DNA of 64,000 nucleotides from Girardinichthys multiradiatus (Eukaryota; Chordata; Actinopteri; Cyprinodontiformes; Goodeidae), in assembly GCF_021462225.1 (NCBI RefSeq), contig NC_061797.1:40876147-40940146 (forward strand), in the 5' to 3' direction. Below the pieces are notes generated by a model. That model searched no databases. It saw only the letters and a program-made list of their open reading frames with translations, and had not been told where the DNA came from. Shown one piece after another: positions 34,080-45,084 of this stretch. The first letter of the stretch is position 1. The number at the start of each line of letters is the position of its first letter. A program made the translations under genes and the position numbers.

Positions 34080-34640
34080 AGCTTAATATAAAAAATAAAT
34101 TGTGTATATAAGGTTTATACATAAAAAATATGCAGTAGCGGGTGTGAGGAGCCACAGACCTGCCCCATAGGACCTGAGACAGACACAGAGAAGATCTGAG
34201 TCACAGACATCGAAAGGCCCACGAGAGCATGGGAACCCCAGCAGGACTACTGCGCTGAAAAAAACCGATGAAGGGACATCCACACAGTACATGCTCCGCA
34301 CACAGTCCCGCTTCATACACCCCCACCACATCCCGCCCTCCACCATACAGTGCATGGCAAGGACCCCGCGCGACGCCACCTCAGCCTCTGGCCACAAGTA
34401 CAACAGAGCAGACACCACCAAGTACCAAACTCAAAATGGAGCCCCCGGCCCCACACCGAGACAGAACAAACTCACCCAGCAAGCAGTCCCCGGCCGGCTG
34501 CACGCACCCAGGTCAGAAAGCCCCCACCATGCCCCCACAACCACACAAACACACCACATCACCACCACTGCAACAATAGCCCAGGGAGATACACCAACCA
34601 GCTTAGCCCCACCATAACTGCTCAGCTGATCTAAATGCCC
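34080..34640 (+). repeat. C-rich, G-poor interspersed segment
   Basis: The plus strand is rich in 'caccac/ccacac/acaccc' with few G runs, giving Pro/Thr/His frames in three phases. It resembles a C-rich repeat seen in many fish genomes ('cgaaaggcccacgagagcatgggaacccc...'). No protein domain is present. Confidence 0.4.
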
Positions 34641-34689
34641 TACCACACATCTAAAAAGAATTATTATCTCATGTCTAGTATACATTGTG

Positions 34690-35635
34690 CAATTTTAGGT
34701 CGTCAAAACGAGGACTGTAAGAAAGTGTGGTAAAATCTTTGCTTGTAGCTTTAAATCTACGTCACACTGTGAGACAGGTTCATGAATGGCCGTTGTGAGC
34801 CTCTTGTGACCAGAGATACCCTATGATAAATATCTGATGGGGTCAGATATCTAGAATGACTATCTCACAGTGTGACAGCTACTACAAACTATGTCTACTA
34901 ATCCGCCAACAGAATTGCAGCATAAAACAGGTGGTCAGATAAAATTTGGTTTCTCTGAAATAATGTGATATAATGTGGGAACCAGTGCCAAAGTTAGTGG
35001 GCATGTGGAAGGGGGCAGCCCAGAGAAGTTGTCAGTCCAGCACAAGGCCTACACAAAGACACACACAACAGACAACCATGCAAAATTACAAATCAACCTG
35101 GCATACATGTTTTGACTGTGGGAAATAACTGTGGGAAATGACTGTGGGAAATAACAGGCAATTGCACAGTCAAAACATGCAAACTTTACAAAGAATGCCT
35201 TTGCTGCTATTTGAGTACAGGACCCTGTTGTAGTGAGGCAAAAGTGCTAGCCATCAAGCTAACATTCTACTGCCATGCGTTATCCATTTTTTATTTTTAT
35301 TTTTAGGAAACTGAGTAAGTTCAGGAATGCCATTTTCTCAAGTGATAGATTGTTTAATGGAACTCTATATCTTGATTTCTATAAGTTTAAAATAAAATGT
35401 TTGTTCTTGGTGATGACAAAAAATACATTTTAATATAAGCAATGGGCTTGTTCAAGCTGTTCATTTGCCACTCACTTTAATATTTGGAAAATATATTACA
35501 AAACAGAGAAGGGAAAAAATAAAAAATAAAAACAATTTTCAAATGCATAAACTGTATATCCATTCTTCAAAATTTTCTGAATTACACTATATAGATAACA
35601 GAAAGGCCATATCAATGACACCTTCAGTTTTTACA
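34690..35635. other. non-coding, nothing recognised
   Basis: Plain sequence. A short triplicated block 'ctgtgggaaat(a/g)actgtggg' occurs near 35118-35155. Confidence 0.4.
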
Positions 35636-35639
35636 GACT

Positions 35640-36020
35640 TCTCTTCCTAAAAGCCTCTGTTGTGACAGTCATTACAAATCGATTGCAAAATTGCTAAAAA
35701 TTGTGATTAAATCATTAAATTCTTGTCTATGTTTAAGAGAATCGAGAGAAAATTAACTTCCCAGCAACCTCATTTTTTTACGAACACGAAATAATGATTT
35801 TCTGCCAGTCTAATTACAAAGCCAACATCTGATCAAGCCCACATCCAGAGGGGATTATCACATGCACTGGTATTAGACCTCATTACCAGCCTGAGTGCAG
35901 AATTATTACATCTTGTAATTGGATGGTGAGATTTATATACAGATCAGACTGGTTTCTTTAGGATTGTAATTACAGGCTTCGTTGGTTAGCTACTTATCAC
36001 TCAGGAGTGGAGTGCAAGAA
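35640..36020. promoter_or_regulatory. Candidate conserved non-coding element
   Basis: About 380 bp with ten or so ATTA/TAAT cores, among them TAATTA, GTAATTG and GTAATTA, in otherwise complex sequence without repeat signatures. This is the composition of many developmental enhancers. Conservation cannot be judged from one sequence. Confidence 0.25.
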
Positions 36021-37790
36021 ATCAGCATGTGGAAGAGCATTTCATTAACCTCTCGCCCTGTTGGAGTGGGTAACACTATACCTAGCATGTCTGTTTTAGG
36101 AACAACAGCATAATTTGCTCATCAAACAATTTATCACACCCTGCTTTGGACAATGCCTGATAAAAGACTTCCCACTGAGATCAACTCTTGAATAAACAAT
36201 TACAGGAAATATGTCTCCATAAAACTATCAATTTTTACTGTTGACTAGGTCTTATTTTCTAATTACCCAATGATAAGTATGTAGTCTGTGCCCTTAATGG
36301 TACCTTTAAAACGCACACAGTGTGAATTAGCTGCCTAGGGTTCACAGAATAAAAGGCCAACTGCATCTGGAGAGGAGCGTGGCATATCTGATTTTTACAT
36401 GGATCTGCACACATGCCTGTGCTTTCTACTTTACCATGTACTGTGCTAATAAACACATGGTATTCTTATAAGTTTCTCTTTATTGACAGAATGTTCTAGC
36501 TGCTTTTAGATCATGTAAATTATTCAACGGATTATCTTTTTTTATTTATTTATTAAAAGGCTTAACTAATGGACAGAGGCATGTGTTACCTTTGGTCTTA
36601 CTCTCCCTGGCACCTATCTGGCAAGTACAATTATACAAGGCTTGTATGTTCCAATCATTCCTAAAGCAAAATACATAAGACCAAAGGGGCATCTTGAAAC
36701 GATTATCATCATTCCTTGGAAACACCTGCTTGGTCACAAATATATCATTGAATGAATAACAGTAAATCTGCTGTGACAGTGCCAAAGCCTGACACTTTTT
36801 CTCTTTGTAATGAGTTGAAAGCGAATGTAGGAACAAATAAATAGAGAAATGACAAATCGAGGAAAATATGAGAAGACTGTATTGACCTGATGGAACACGG
36901 CTCATTTGCCGACACATTCAGAAAAACCCCCCAAAAAAACAACCTAAAACATCAGCATCTCTTCACAGTTAACAACTTACTTTCTTACGGAATATCACAA
37001 AGCCCACCTCTGTAACAATCAATACAGACGTACATTTTATAAGACAAGGAGTTAACATGTTCAATTATGCCACAGACAGCTCTATTCTTTTGTAACAAGT
37101 AATCTGGGTGGTTAAATCAATACTGACAGTCTCACAGCATGCTGGCTAATTTCATATTACCTCCAACCAATAGCAAAGCGGTTCATAATGGAGCTGTAGT
37201 TCCACTTCATTGTAAGAACAGAAGGGGGGGGGGATCAATACCAACGCAGATGCACACATGTCCAGGTTAGCACACACAAAGCACCAAGTCAAACAACAAG
37301 TCAAACAAATAGAGACAAAAAAAAGCCACTCTGCCGCATCAGAATCCCCAAGGGGCCGCACAGAGCTGTCTGATGCAGGGCAGAGGGGCCGGATGGAGAA
37401 TGAGTGTGTCGGGTCATAACCCCTCCCAAAATAAATGACATTTCAAATCCTAGGCACACAAACACTTGCAAAGACATGTCACACCCCATTATTTTTATTT
37501 TTTATATTGTAAAACAATCAAGGTAAGTGTGCCATTTTTTGTTCACTGATCTTCTACTAGACACACAGGTATGAATACATACTAACAAACTCAACACTTA
37601 CCTTTTTCACAGCAAGGTCATATTCTCCAAACGAAAAAGAGAAAATAGAGGTTAACCTTTAGATGGCAGTTCAGTCAGGTTTTCCACTTCAACAACTTGC
37701 ATACATTCTCCTGTAGAGCTAAGACCAAATGTATCCATACCCCTGGTAGATTTAGGTTTGAAGTAATCTCTTAATATTATCAACATGCTT
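36021..37790. other. non-coding, nothing recognised
   Basis: Complex, mostly non-repetitive sequence. The minus frames at 36546-36917 and 36745-36942 overlap and show no domain. Confidence 0.4.
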
Positions 37791-37799
37791 CTTATTACT

Positions 37800-38010
37800 G
37801 GAAGTACTCTGTGGGTTTTAGAGTTACCTAGCCAGAATCTGGACTTTAATATCATAGAAAATCTATGGATGGCACTAAAGGTTAGGGTGGTGGCAAGGAG
37901 GCCTCAAAACCTCGAAGACCTGGAACTCATCACCAAAGAAATATTGCCAAATACCAATGAAAACATGCACCAAGCTGGTCAGAAATTTAATCGCTGTAAT
38001 CGCAGCAGGG
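37800..38010 (+). pseudogene. Tc1-like transposase C-terminal relic
   Basis: Frame 37785-38015 reads [20 protein letters not shown], the block around the catalytic Glu of Tc1 transposases (usual form SPDLNPIENLW), followed by a diverged C-terminus. No N-terminal part or terminal repeat adjoins it. Confidence 0.65.
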
Positions 38011-38353
38011 TTTAATCACTGCAATGCCAATGAAAATGTTTCCACTCAAACACTTTCTCCAAATAAATCAGTGGCACAAGATTCCATGCCTAACTACAAA
38101 AATATTGACTTCCAGCCTGACGCCAAGCCAGACATTCGACTTGACTACAGGCTTACAGACAATGACTTTGACGTTCGACCAGACCTCAAGCTTTCTGACT
38201 TAACGTCGGCTTTAGACTAGACCTAAAAGTTGACTTTAGACTTCTGGAGTTCCAGCCGGGTCCTGGGCTTCCAGAGTTCCTGCTGGATCCCGGGATTCCA
38301 GAGTTCCAGCCGGCGTTAAGGCCTCGAGATCACGACCTCGAGTGTCCTCTTCA

Positions 38354-38488
38354 CTCCGAGGGCGACCTCCAGATCACTGGTCCCGAGGGTCATCCATGCT
38401 CCGAGGCCAACCTCCAGATCGCCGGCCCCGAGGGTTCTTCATGCTCCGAGGCTGACCTCCAGATTGTCCTTCCCGAGGGTTTTCTACC
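38354..38488 (+). repeat. 45-bp tandem repeat, 3 copies
   Basis: Units start CTCCGAGG at 38354, 38399 and 38444 and contain 'gacctccagat' and 'cccgagggt'. The 45-bp period is a multiple of three. Confidence 0.85.
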
Positions 38489-38520
38489 ATCCGCAGTAGA
38501 CTGCTGGACTCTGTGCTCAG

Positions 38521-38730
38521 TTGTCGCAGGCCACCCAGACTCCAGCTCCTTCATTGCAGTCCACCTGATCGGCAACTCCTTCATCGCAGGCCACCTGATC
38601 GACAGATCCTTCGTCGCAGGCCACTGGATAGTCAACTCCTTTGTCGCAGACCTCCTAATCGCCGGCTCCTGCATCGCAGGCTTCCTGATCGCCAGCCCAT
38701 GCGTCGCCAGCATCCTGACCGGCAGTTCCC
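38521..38730 (+). repeat. 30-bp tandem repeat, 7 copies
   Basis: Units with the core 'tcgcaggccacctgatcg' begin every 30 bp from 38521 to 38701. The period keeps frame and the plus strand encodes a ten-residue RRPPDRQLLH-like repeat; the minus strand is also open throughout (38390-38743). Confidence 0.9.
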
Positions 38731-38893
38731 TTATCATGGACATTATGAACTTTTAATTAGTTACCCACCTGAACTTTTGTGCCGGCCCTGGTGAGGTATT
38801 TTTGGTTTTTCGTTTTTTGCCTTCTTTCCTGGGTCCTCTCTGGCCGCACTGGTCTCGCTGCTTTGTGTTTTTTGTTTCTCGGGGGTGGGATAA

Positions 38894-39318
38894 TGTCATG
38901 CTCTGCTTTTTTTGGAGTTATGTTTTGTTTACCTTTTCTTTGTTAAGTGGTGTGTTTATTACTTTTTTTTTTTTTTTTACATTTTTTGGGTTCATGTGTT
39001 TGGTTTTCCTTTAGATTAGTATTTCCCCAGATTCTGTTTATTAGTCTAGTTTCTTGTTTACCTTCCCTGTTGTCAACCTCACCTATGTGTCATTAGTCTA
39101 TTCCCCTCAGCTCCTCTATAACCCTGTTCAACACCTGTTTCATATTTCATCTGATTACATGTCACCCATTTTCATTGGTTCACGCTCCTTTCTCCCTCAG
39201 TATATATGTTAGGTTATTTTCATTGTTCTTCGATCGGTCCTCCTGTTAACTTCCCTGCTGTTTCCTGCTCCATGTCGTTATTTGTGTTTTCGGAGACTCG
39301 TGTAAGTTCTACCATTTT
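38894..39318 (+). mobile_element. Gypsy LTR, 3'-truncated
   Basis: Begins TGTCATGC after the polypurine tract. It shares layout with the LTR at 19725-20732, including the 'ttttcattgttcttcg' region and 'ctcgtgtaagtt' near the end. The terminal CA and polyadenylation signal are absent; a decayed DNA transposon follows. Confidence 0.6.
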
Positions 39319-39825
39319 TGCTACTAAAGAAGAGAGATTCTTAAATTTACCATGCTGATTCCAAGCATTTTTCTGCATTCCGGTTCCGTTCCACATCCCA
39401 TTATGACAGTATTAGGATTATTAAACTGGCAAGGCTTTTTAAGAATCATGGAAAGCAAACGCTGGACCTTCTGATCTGACCAAATTGACAAGCTTCTGTA
39501 GTTCAAATTGCTGAAGATGTTATTGTTGGTCCAATGGAAAGATGTTAAAATACACAGTGAATGTCAGTTTGCAGCATATGGGGCTGCATAACTGCAGACC
39601 AGTGATGATACCAATTGAGACCATTACCTGCCCCCACACAAAACTAACAATGAGCAACAAAAGATGACTCCAGAGCAACTGGAAGAAAGTGTCCCTTTGA
39701 TAAATCACATTTTCTTTTACATCACATGGATGGGCAGGCTGATGTTTGTTGCTTACCTGGAGAACTCTCGGGTCAGTATGCATCATGGGCAGAAGGTGGA
39801 GGCAGTGTGATGCTACAGGCAAATA

Positions 39826-41435
39826 CAGGTCCTTCTCAAAATATTAGCATATTGTGATGAAGTTCATTATTTTCCATAATGTCATGATGAAAATTTAACA
39901 TTCATATATTTTAGATTCATTGCACACTAACTGAAATATTTCAGGTCTTTTATTGTCTTAATATGGATGATTTTGGCATACAGCTCATGAAAACCCAAAA
40001 TTCCTATCTCCCAAAATTAGCATATTTCATCCGACCAATAAAAGAAAAGTGTTTTCAATACAAAAAACGTCAACCTTCAAATAATCATGTACAGTTATGC
40101 ACTCAATACTTGGTCAGGAATCCTTTTGCAGAAATGACTGCTTCAATGCGGCGTGGCATGGAGGCAATCAGCCTGTGGCACTGCTGAGGTCTTATGGAGG
40201 CCCAGGATTCTTCGATAGCGGCCTTTAGCTCATCCAGAGTGTTGGGTCTTGAGTCTCTCAACGTTCTCTTCACAATATCCCACAGATTCTCTATGGGGTT
40301 CAGGTCAGGAGAGTTGGCAGGCCAATTGAGCACAGTGATACCATGGTCAGTAAACCATTTACCAATGGTTTTGGCACTGTGAGCAGGTGCCAGGTCGTGC
40401 TGAAAAATGAAATCTTCATCTCCATTAAGCTTTTCAGCAGATGGAAGCATGAAGTGCTCCAAAATCTCCTGATAGCTAGCTGCATTGACCCTGCCCTTGA
40501 TAAAACACAGTGGACCAACACCAGCAGCTGACACAGCAACCCAGACCATCACTGACTGTGGGTACTTGACACTGGACTTCTAGCATTTTGGCATTTCCTT
40601 CTCCCCAGTCTTCCTCCAGACTCTGGCACCTTGATTTCCGAATGACATACAGAATTTGCTTTCATCTGAAAAAAGTACTTTGGACCACTGAGCAACAGTC
40701 CAGTGCTGCTTCTCTGTAGCCCAGGTCAGGCGCTTCTGCCGCTGTTTCTGGTTCAAAAGGGGCTTGACCTGGGGAATGCGGCACCTGTAGCTCATTTCCT
40801 GCACACACCTGTGCACGGTGGCTCTGGATGTTTCTACTCCAGACTCAGTCCACTGCTTCCGCAGGTCCCCCAAGGTCTGGAATCGGCCCTTCTCCACAAT
40901 CTTCCTCAGGGTCCGGTCACCTCTTCTCGTTGTGCAGCGTTTTCTGCCACACTTTTTCCTTCCCACAGACTTCCCACTGAGGTGCCTTGATACAGCACTC
41001 TGGGAACAGCCTATTCGTTCAGAAATTTCTTTCTGTGTCTTACCCTCTTGCTTGAGGGTGTCAATAGTGGCCTTCTGGACAGCAGTCAGGTCGGCAGTCT
41101 TACCCATGATTGGGGTTTTGAGTGATGAACCAGGCTGGGAGTTTTAAAGGCCTCAGGAATCTTTTGCAGGTGTTTGGAGTTAACTCGTTGATTCAGATGA
41201 TTAGGTTCTTAGCTCGTTTAGAGACCCTTTTAATGATATGCTAATTTTGTGAGATAGGAATTTTGGGTTTTCATGAGCTGTATGCCAAAATCATCCGTAT
41301 TAAGACAATAAAAGACCTGAAATATTTCAGTTAGTGTGCAATGAATCTAAAATATACGAATGTTACATTTTCATCATGACATTATGGAAAATAATAAACT
41401 TTATCACAATATGCTAATATTTTGAGAAGAACCTG
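39826..41435 (-). mobile_element. Tc1-like transposon, DD34E type, 200-bp inverted repeats
   Basis: Ends CAGGTCCTTCTC...GAGAAGAACCTG flanked by TA (39824-39825 and 41436-41437). The arms 39826-40025 and 41236-41435 are 200 bp each with about seven mismatches. It carries one transposase gene on the minus strand with a single premature stop, and has inserted into an older Tc1 relic. Confidence 0.92.
40103..41107 (-). pseudogene. Tc1 transposase, one premature stop (DD34E)
   Basis: One frame of 334 codons plus stop, from ATG at 41107. The N-terminus is a helix-turn-helix region (QKEISERIGCSQSAVSRHL, residues about 25-43) and a second DNA-binding part to about residue 110. The catalytic residues are D148 (FSDESKF), D238 (FQHDLAPAHS) and E273 (PDLNPIENLW), with 34 residues between the last two. 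A TAG at codon 176 (40580-40582) is the only interruption; the frame continues intact on both sides. Truncation there removes two catalytic residues, so the protein is inactive as encoded. The length is normal for the family. Confidence 0.93.
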
Positions 41436-41869
41436 TACTCTGCTGAGAAAATTTGGATCCTGCTGTTCATGTTCATGTTACTGAACAGATATCACCAACC
41501 TAAGCATTGCTTTAGGCTATGTAAACCCTTTCATTGTTTGGTGATTTTGTGTTGTAAACTTTTTCAGAAGAAGAATGCACCCTGCAAGGAAGCAAGATCA
41601 GTTTTGGAACCGTTTGAGGAGCACACCAATGAGTCTGAGGTACTGCTTTGGTCACCAAACTCTCTAGATCTCAATCCAATTGAGCATGTTCAGGACAAAC
41701 AAATTTGATCCATGGAGGCCCCACCTCATAGCTTCCAGGAAATTAAGGGTGTGCTGGATACCACAGCCCTCATTCTAGTGGAGTCCAAATGTCAATAGGG
41801 CTGTTTTGGCAGCCAAAGGAGTCCAACGCACTACTAGACCGGAAGCCATAATGTTATGCCATATCGCAT

Positions 41870-43428
41870 AATTATCATATCGCAGTATGTACCTTGATTC
41901 TAAGTCCGTGCTTCAGCAAACACCAAAAATGAACGAGGGTTGTAAAACCTAGTGCAGGTTTCTCTTCTCTTGTTTTATACAGAAAAAGCAATCCCATCAG
42001 AAACACAGACATAAACAAACCACTTTACCTAGTCAGAAGACTCTAACAGAGCAAGCTATGTACTTTATGGCAGAATTTGACTGCTACTAATTTAACTTTA
42101 AAATTAAAATTGTTGTAATATTCTTTATCCAACTTGAACTAAATAGTGCCCTTCAGCCACAATCTCTAAAAAAACAAAACTGCAAGGGATCACTCTTGAT
42201 GGCCATAAGTTCATGCAAAAGAAAAGGCAAAACAGAACTGAACAAAGTTTCTTCAAGTACTTAAATGTTCAACTCCACAAGGTAGTGATTAATTAAATGC
42301 CAAGTGACATTTATTTAAATGTTTAGTGTGGTTTTGAAATTCCTAGTGGAGTATTTAACTGTGGTGATTGCAAAGCCTAAGAAACTGTGTATGACCTAAT
42401 GGCTTAAGATACTATATTTCCACAACCCGCTGCTACCATTGTATCAATGGTAACCTGAAACTTTTGCAAACTGCCCATGGGAACCAAGCGGGTGGATCTG
42501 AAAACCAAAATTACTAGCCATTGTTTATTTGCCTTTAATATGTCAACTGCAAGCATATTCTGTCCCTTGCTGTTCTATCTTCTAGCACACACACATTGAT
42601 TTTATTTCCTGTTATTTCGTCTGGTTTCATAAACTAGCTTTCATGTAGTAGAAGCACATATCATCTGCTTTTGTTTGTCTTGGGGATAAAAATGTTTTTT
42701 TGGTTTTTTTTTCAGTGTATATATTAAATGTTATTTATACTTTATGCAAAAAGGCAAAATTGTGCAAACTGACTGAAGACTGTTAAAAATGCCCTTGGTC
42801 CAAAATGCTCCTTAGATTTGTTTTATTTTTTTCTAACACAATTGTGGAGCTGTGATCATATATAATAATAATTACAAAACAGTTTAGATTAAAAGTGAGT
42901 TTAATGAGAGTGAGTAAAAGTTTTACATACTCTTACAGTAACTAATGCAAAGGATGCAGGCTGAAGATTGCTCTAGGTAATCACACTAAATACTCAGAGG
43001 ACTTGACTCTAACATACTCTTCTTCATAAGTACTTATAATCCAATTTTGATTTATTGCAGTCATCAATAACATTTTGCAGGTTATGCTGCAAACTCTGTG
43101 ACAGCAGCATCATTTAACATCAGTTAAACATCAGCCACACAACAGCTGACTGCATAGGAACACATCGCAACTGTTTATATGCAAATATTGAAAGCATTTA
43201 AATGCATTTTAATCTAAATACCTCTCAATTTACTTCATTGCTCTCCTTTAATTGCCTTGCTAGTATTCAATATGGAGCACCTGTAATCGAATTCACAGGC
43301 TTTATGAGCCTGAAAGTGTCAAAATGCTCTGCCTTTGATTTAAATATCTGAACAACTCTGATACTAACTGGAGGTTTTAAACTCATATAGGCTGCAATGA
43401 TGTTTTATTGTATGAAGTTTTGTTGAAG
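41870..43428. other. non-coding, nothing recognised
   Basis: AT-rich DNA. The part 43170-43400 is complex, with 'atttaaatgcattttaat', 'cctttaattgcc' and similar homeodomain-like cores, but no repeat signature. Confidence 0.4.
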
Positions 43429-43432
43429 TCTA

Positions 43433-44690
43433 CAGGGGTTGGACAATGAAACTGAAACACCTGTTATTTTAGTGTGGAAGGTTTCATGGCTAAATTGGAC
43501 CAGCCTGGTAGCCAGTCTTCATTGATTGCAAATTGCACCAGTAAGAGCAGAGTGTGAAGGTTCAATTAGCAGGGTAAAAGCCTAGTTTTGCTCAAAATAT
43601 TGAAATGCACACATTATGGGTGACATACCAGAGTTCAAAAGAGGACAAATTGTTGGTGCACGTCTTGCTGGCGCATCTGTGACCGAGACAGCAAGTCTTT
43701 GTGATGTATCAAGAGCCAGGGTAATGTCAGCATACCACCAAGAAGGACGAACCACATCCAACAGGATTAACTGTGGAATCAAGAGGAAGCTTTCTGAAAG
43801 GGATGTTCGGGTGCTAACCCGGATTGTATCCAAAAAACATAAAACCCCGGCAGCCCAAATCACGGCAGAATTAAATGTGCACCTCAACTCTCCTGTTTCC
43901 ACCAGAATTGTCCGTCGGGAGCTCCACATGGTCAATATACATGGCCGGGCTACTATAGCCAAACCTTTGGTCACTCATGCCAATGCCAAACGTCGGTTTC
44001 AATGGTGCAAGGAGCGCAAATCTTGGGATGTGGACAATGTGAAACATGTATTGTTCTCTGATGAGTCCACCTTTACTGTTTTCCCCACATCCGGGAGAGT
44101 TACGGTGTGGAGAAGCCCCAAAGAAACGTACCACCCAGACTGTTGCATGCCCAGAGTGAAGCATGGGAGTGAATCAGTGATGGTTTGGGCTGCCATATCA
44201 TGGCATTCCCTTGGCCCAATACTTGTGCTAGATGGGCGCGTCACTGCCAAGGACTACCGAACCATTCTTGAGGACCATGTGCATCCAATGGTTCAAACAT
44301 TGTATCCTGAAGGTGGTGCTGTGTATCAGGATGACAATGCACCAATACACACAGCAAGACTGGTGAAAGATTGGTTTGATGAACATGAAAGTGAAGTTGA
44401 ACATCTCCCATGGCCTGCACAGTCACCAGATCTAAATATTATTAAGCCACTTTGGGGTGTTTTGGAGGAGCGAGTAAGGAAGCGTTTTTCTCCACCAGCA
44501 TCACGTAGTGACCTGGCCACTATCCTGCAAGAAGAATGGCTTAAAATCCCTCTGACCACTGTGCAGGACTTGTACATGTCATTCCCAAGACGAATTGACG
44601 CTGTATTGGCTGCCAAAGGAGGCCCTTCACCATACTAAGAAATTATTGTGGTCTAAAACCAGGTGTTTCAGTTTCATTGTCCAACCCCTG
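43433..44690 (+). mobile_element. Tc1/mariner transposon, DD36E type, full-length copy A
   Basis: 1258 bp with perfect 31-bp terminal inverted repeats CAGGGGTTGGACAATG.../...CATTGTCCAACCCCTG and TA at both flanks (43431-43432, 44691-44692). One uninterrupted transposase lies inside. A damaged second copy of the same family is at 48332-49398. Near identity of the two suggests recent activity of the family. Confidence 0.95.
43616..44638 (+). CDS. Tc1/mariner transposase, complete, Glu-to-Lys in DDE triad
   Basis: A 340-codon frame without interruption, of normal length for Tc1/mariner transposases, which excise and insert the element at TA. Residues 1-110 are the DNA-binding part. The catalytic core follows: D149 (LFSDESTF), D240 (YQDDNAPIHT) and, 36 residues on, position 277, which should be Glu but is Lys (codon AAG at 44444-44446). 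Copy B has GAG at the equivalent site (49152-49154). The third carboxylate binds the metal ion, so this protein should not cut DNA, though DNA binding may remain. The start at 43616 gives MGDIPEFKRG; the preceding 180 bp is the 5' end of the element. The 36-residue spacing agrees with the DD36E (Incomer) group. Confidence 0.93.
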   Translation: MGDIPEFKRGQIVGARLAGASVTETASLCDVSRARVMSAYHQEGRTTSNRINCGIKRKLSERDVRVLTRIVSKKHKTPAAQITAELNVHLNSPVSTRIVRRELHMVNIHGRATIAKPLVTHANAKRRFQWCKERKSWDVDNVKHVLFSDESTFTVFPTSGRVTVWRSPKETYHPDCCMPRVKHGSESVMVWAAISWHSLGPILVLDGRVTAKDYRTILEDHVHPMVQTLYPEGGAVYQDDNAPIHTARLVKDWFDEHESEVEHLPWPAQSPDLNIIKPLWGVLEERVRKRFSPPASRSDLATILQEEWLKIPLTTVQDLYMSFPRRIDAVLAAKGGPSPY

Positions 44691-44699
44691 TATCTCTTC

Positions 44700-45080
44700 T
44701 TGCTAGTCACTGTTCATAAATCAATTCAGGTCAATTTAATTTATTCATTTAGCTCCAATTCATTAAAAAAACATTAACATTAACTAACATCTCAAAGCAC
44801 TGGTTTAGTGTTTCAAAGAACGACAGGAGTGGGAGGGAGAGGGGAGGCAAGCAGCCTCGGCACAGACACAGCGGGACCAGAAAAAAATTTTGACAGCAGT
44901 AAGGTGTTGGTTTAAAGCTGCATAAAAGTTGCAAACCCACAGGTGCAACATCCGTGGCTGTATGTACATCTTTTTGCTTTGAACAACTCCATCGCAGTGT
45001 TTCTGAATAGAACTAAATGTACTTGCAATGTTGGTGGCTAACATCCATCTGTCCGGGTGACAAAAACATTGGTTCTGCTG
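44700..45080. other. non-coding; weak repeat remnant
   Basis: The part 44718-44765 ('aattcaggtcaatttaattt...agctccaattc') may be a decayed copy of the teleost 3'-tail repeat. The rest is unassigned. Confidence 0.3.
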
Positions 45081-45084
45081 TAAA

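Larger units (their letters stand above)
38025..38893 (+). pseudogene. Gypsy retrotransposon 3' internal end
   Basis: This segment directly precedes an LTR and a polypurine-like tract (GGGGGTGGGATAA, 38881-38893). It carries two in-frame minisatellites (next entries). The frame 38513-38794 encodes Arg/Pro-rich decapeptide repeats, as found at the 3' end of fish gypsy elements. No protease, reverse transcriptase or integrase is left. Confidence 0.5.
39320..41866 (+). mobile_element. Old Tc1-like relic split by a younger Tc1 element
   Basis: The two parts, 39320-39825 and 41438-41866, read on into each other once the inner element and one TA are removed ('...gcagtgtgatgctacaggcaaa' then 'ctctgctgagaaaatttgg'). 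Together they follow the coding part of a common fish Tc1-like element: GGxVMLW-type region, then PNSLDLNPIEHVQD (frame 41469-41708) and the 3' end 'ggctgttttggcagccaaaggagtcc...cataatgttatgcc'. Stops and deletions are numerous. Confidence 0.7.

Noticed and set aside
34268..34634. Three overlapping Pro/Thr/His-rich plus frames
   Set aside because: Open in three phases because of base composition, not coding selection.
43582..44616. Minus-strand frames over the intact transposase
   Set aside because: Shadow frames of the plus-strand gene at 43616-44638.
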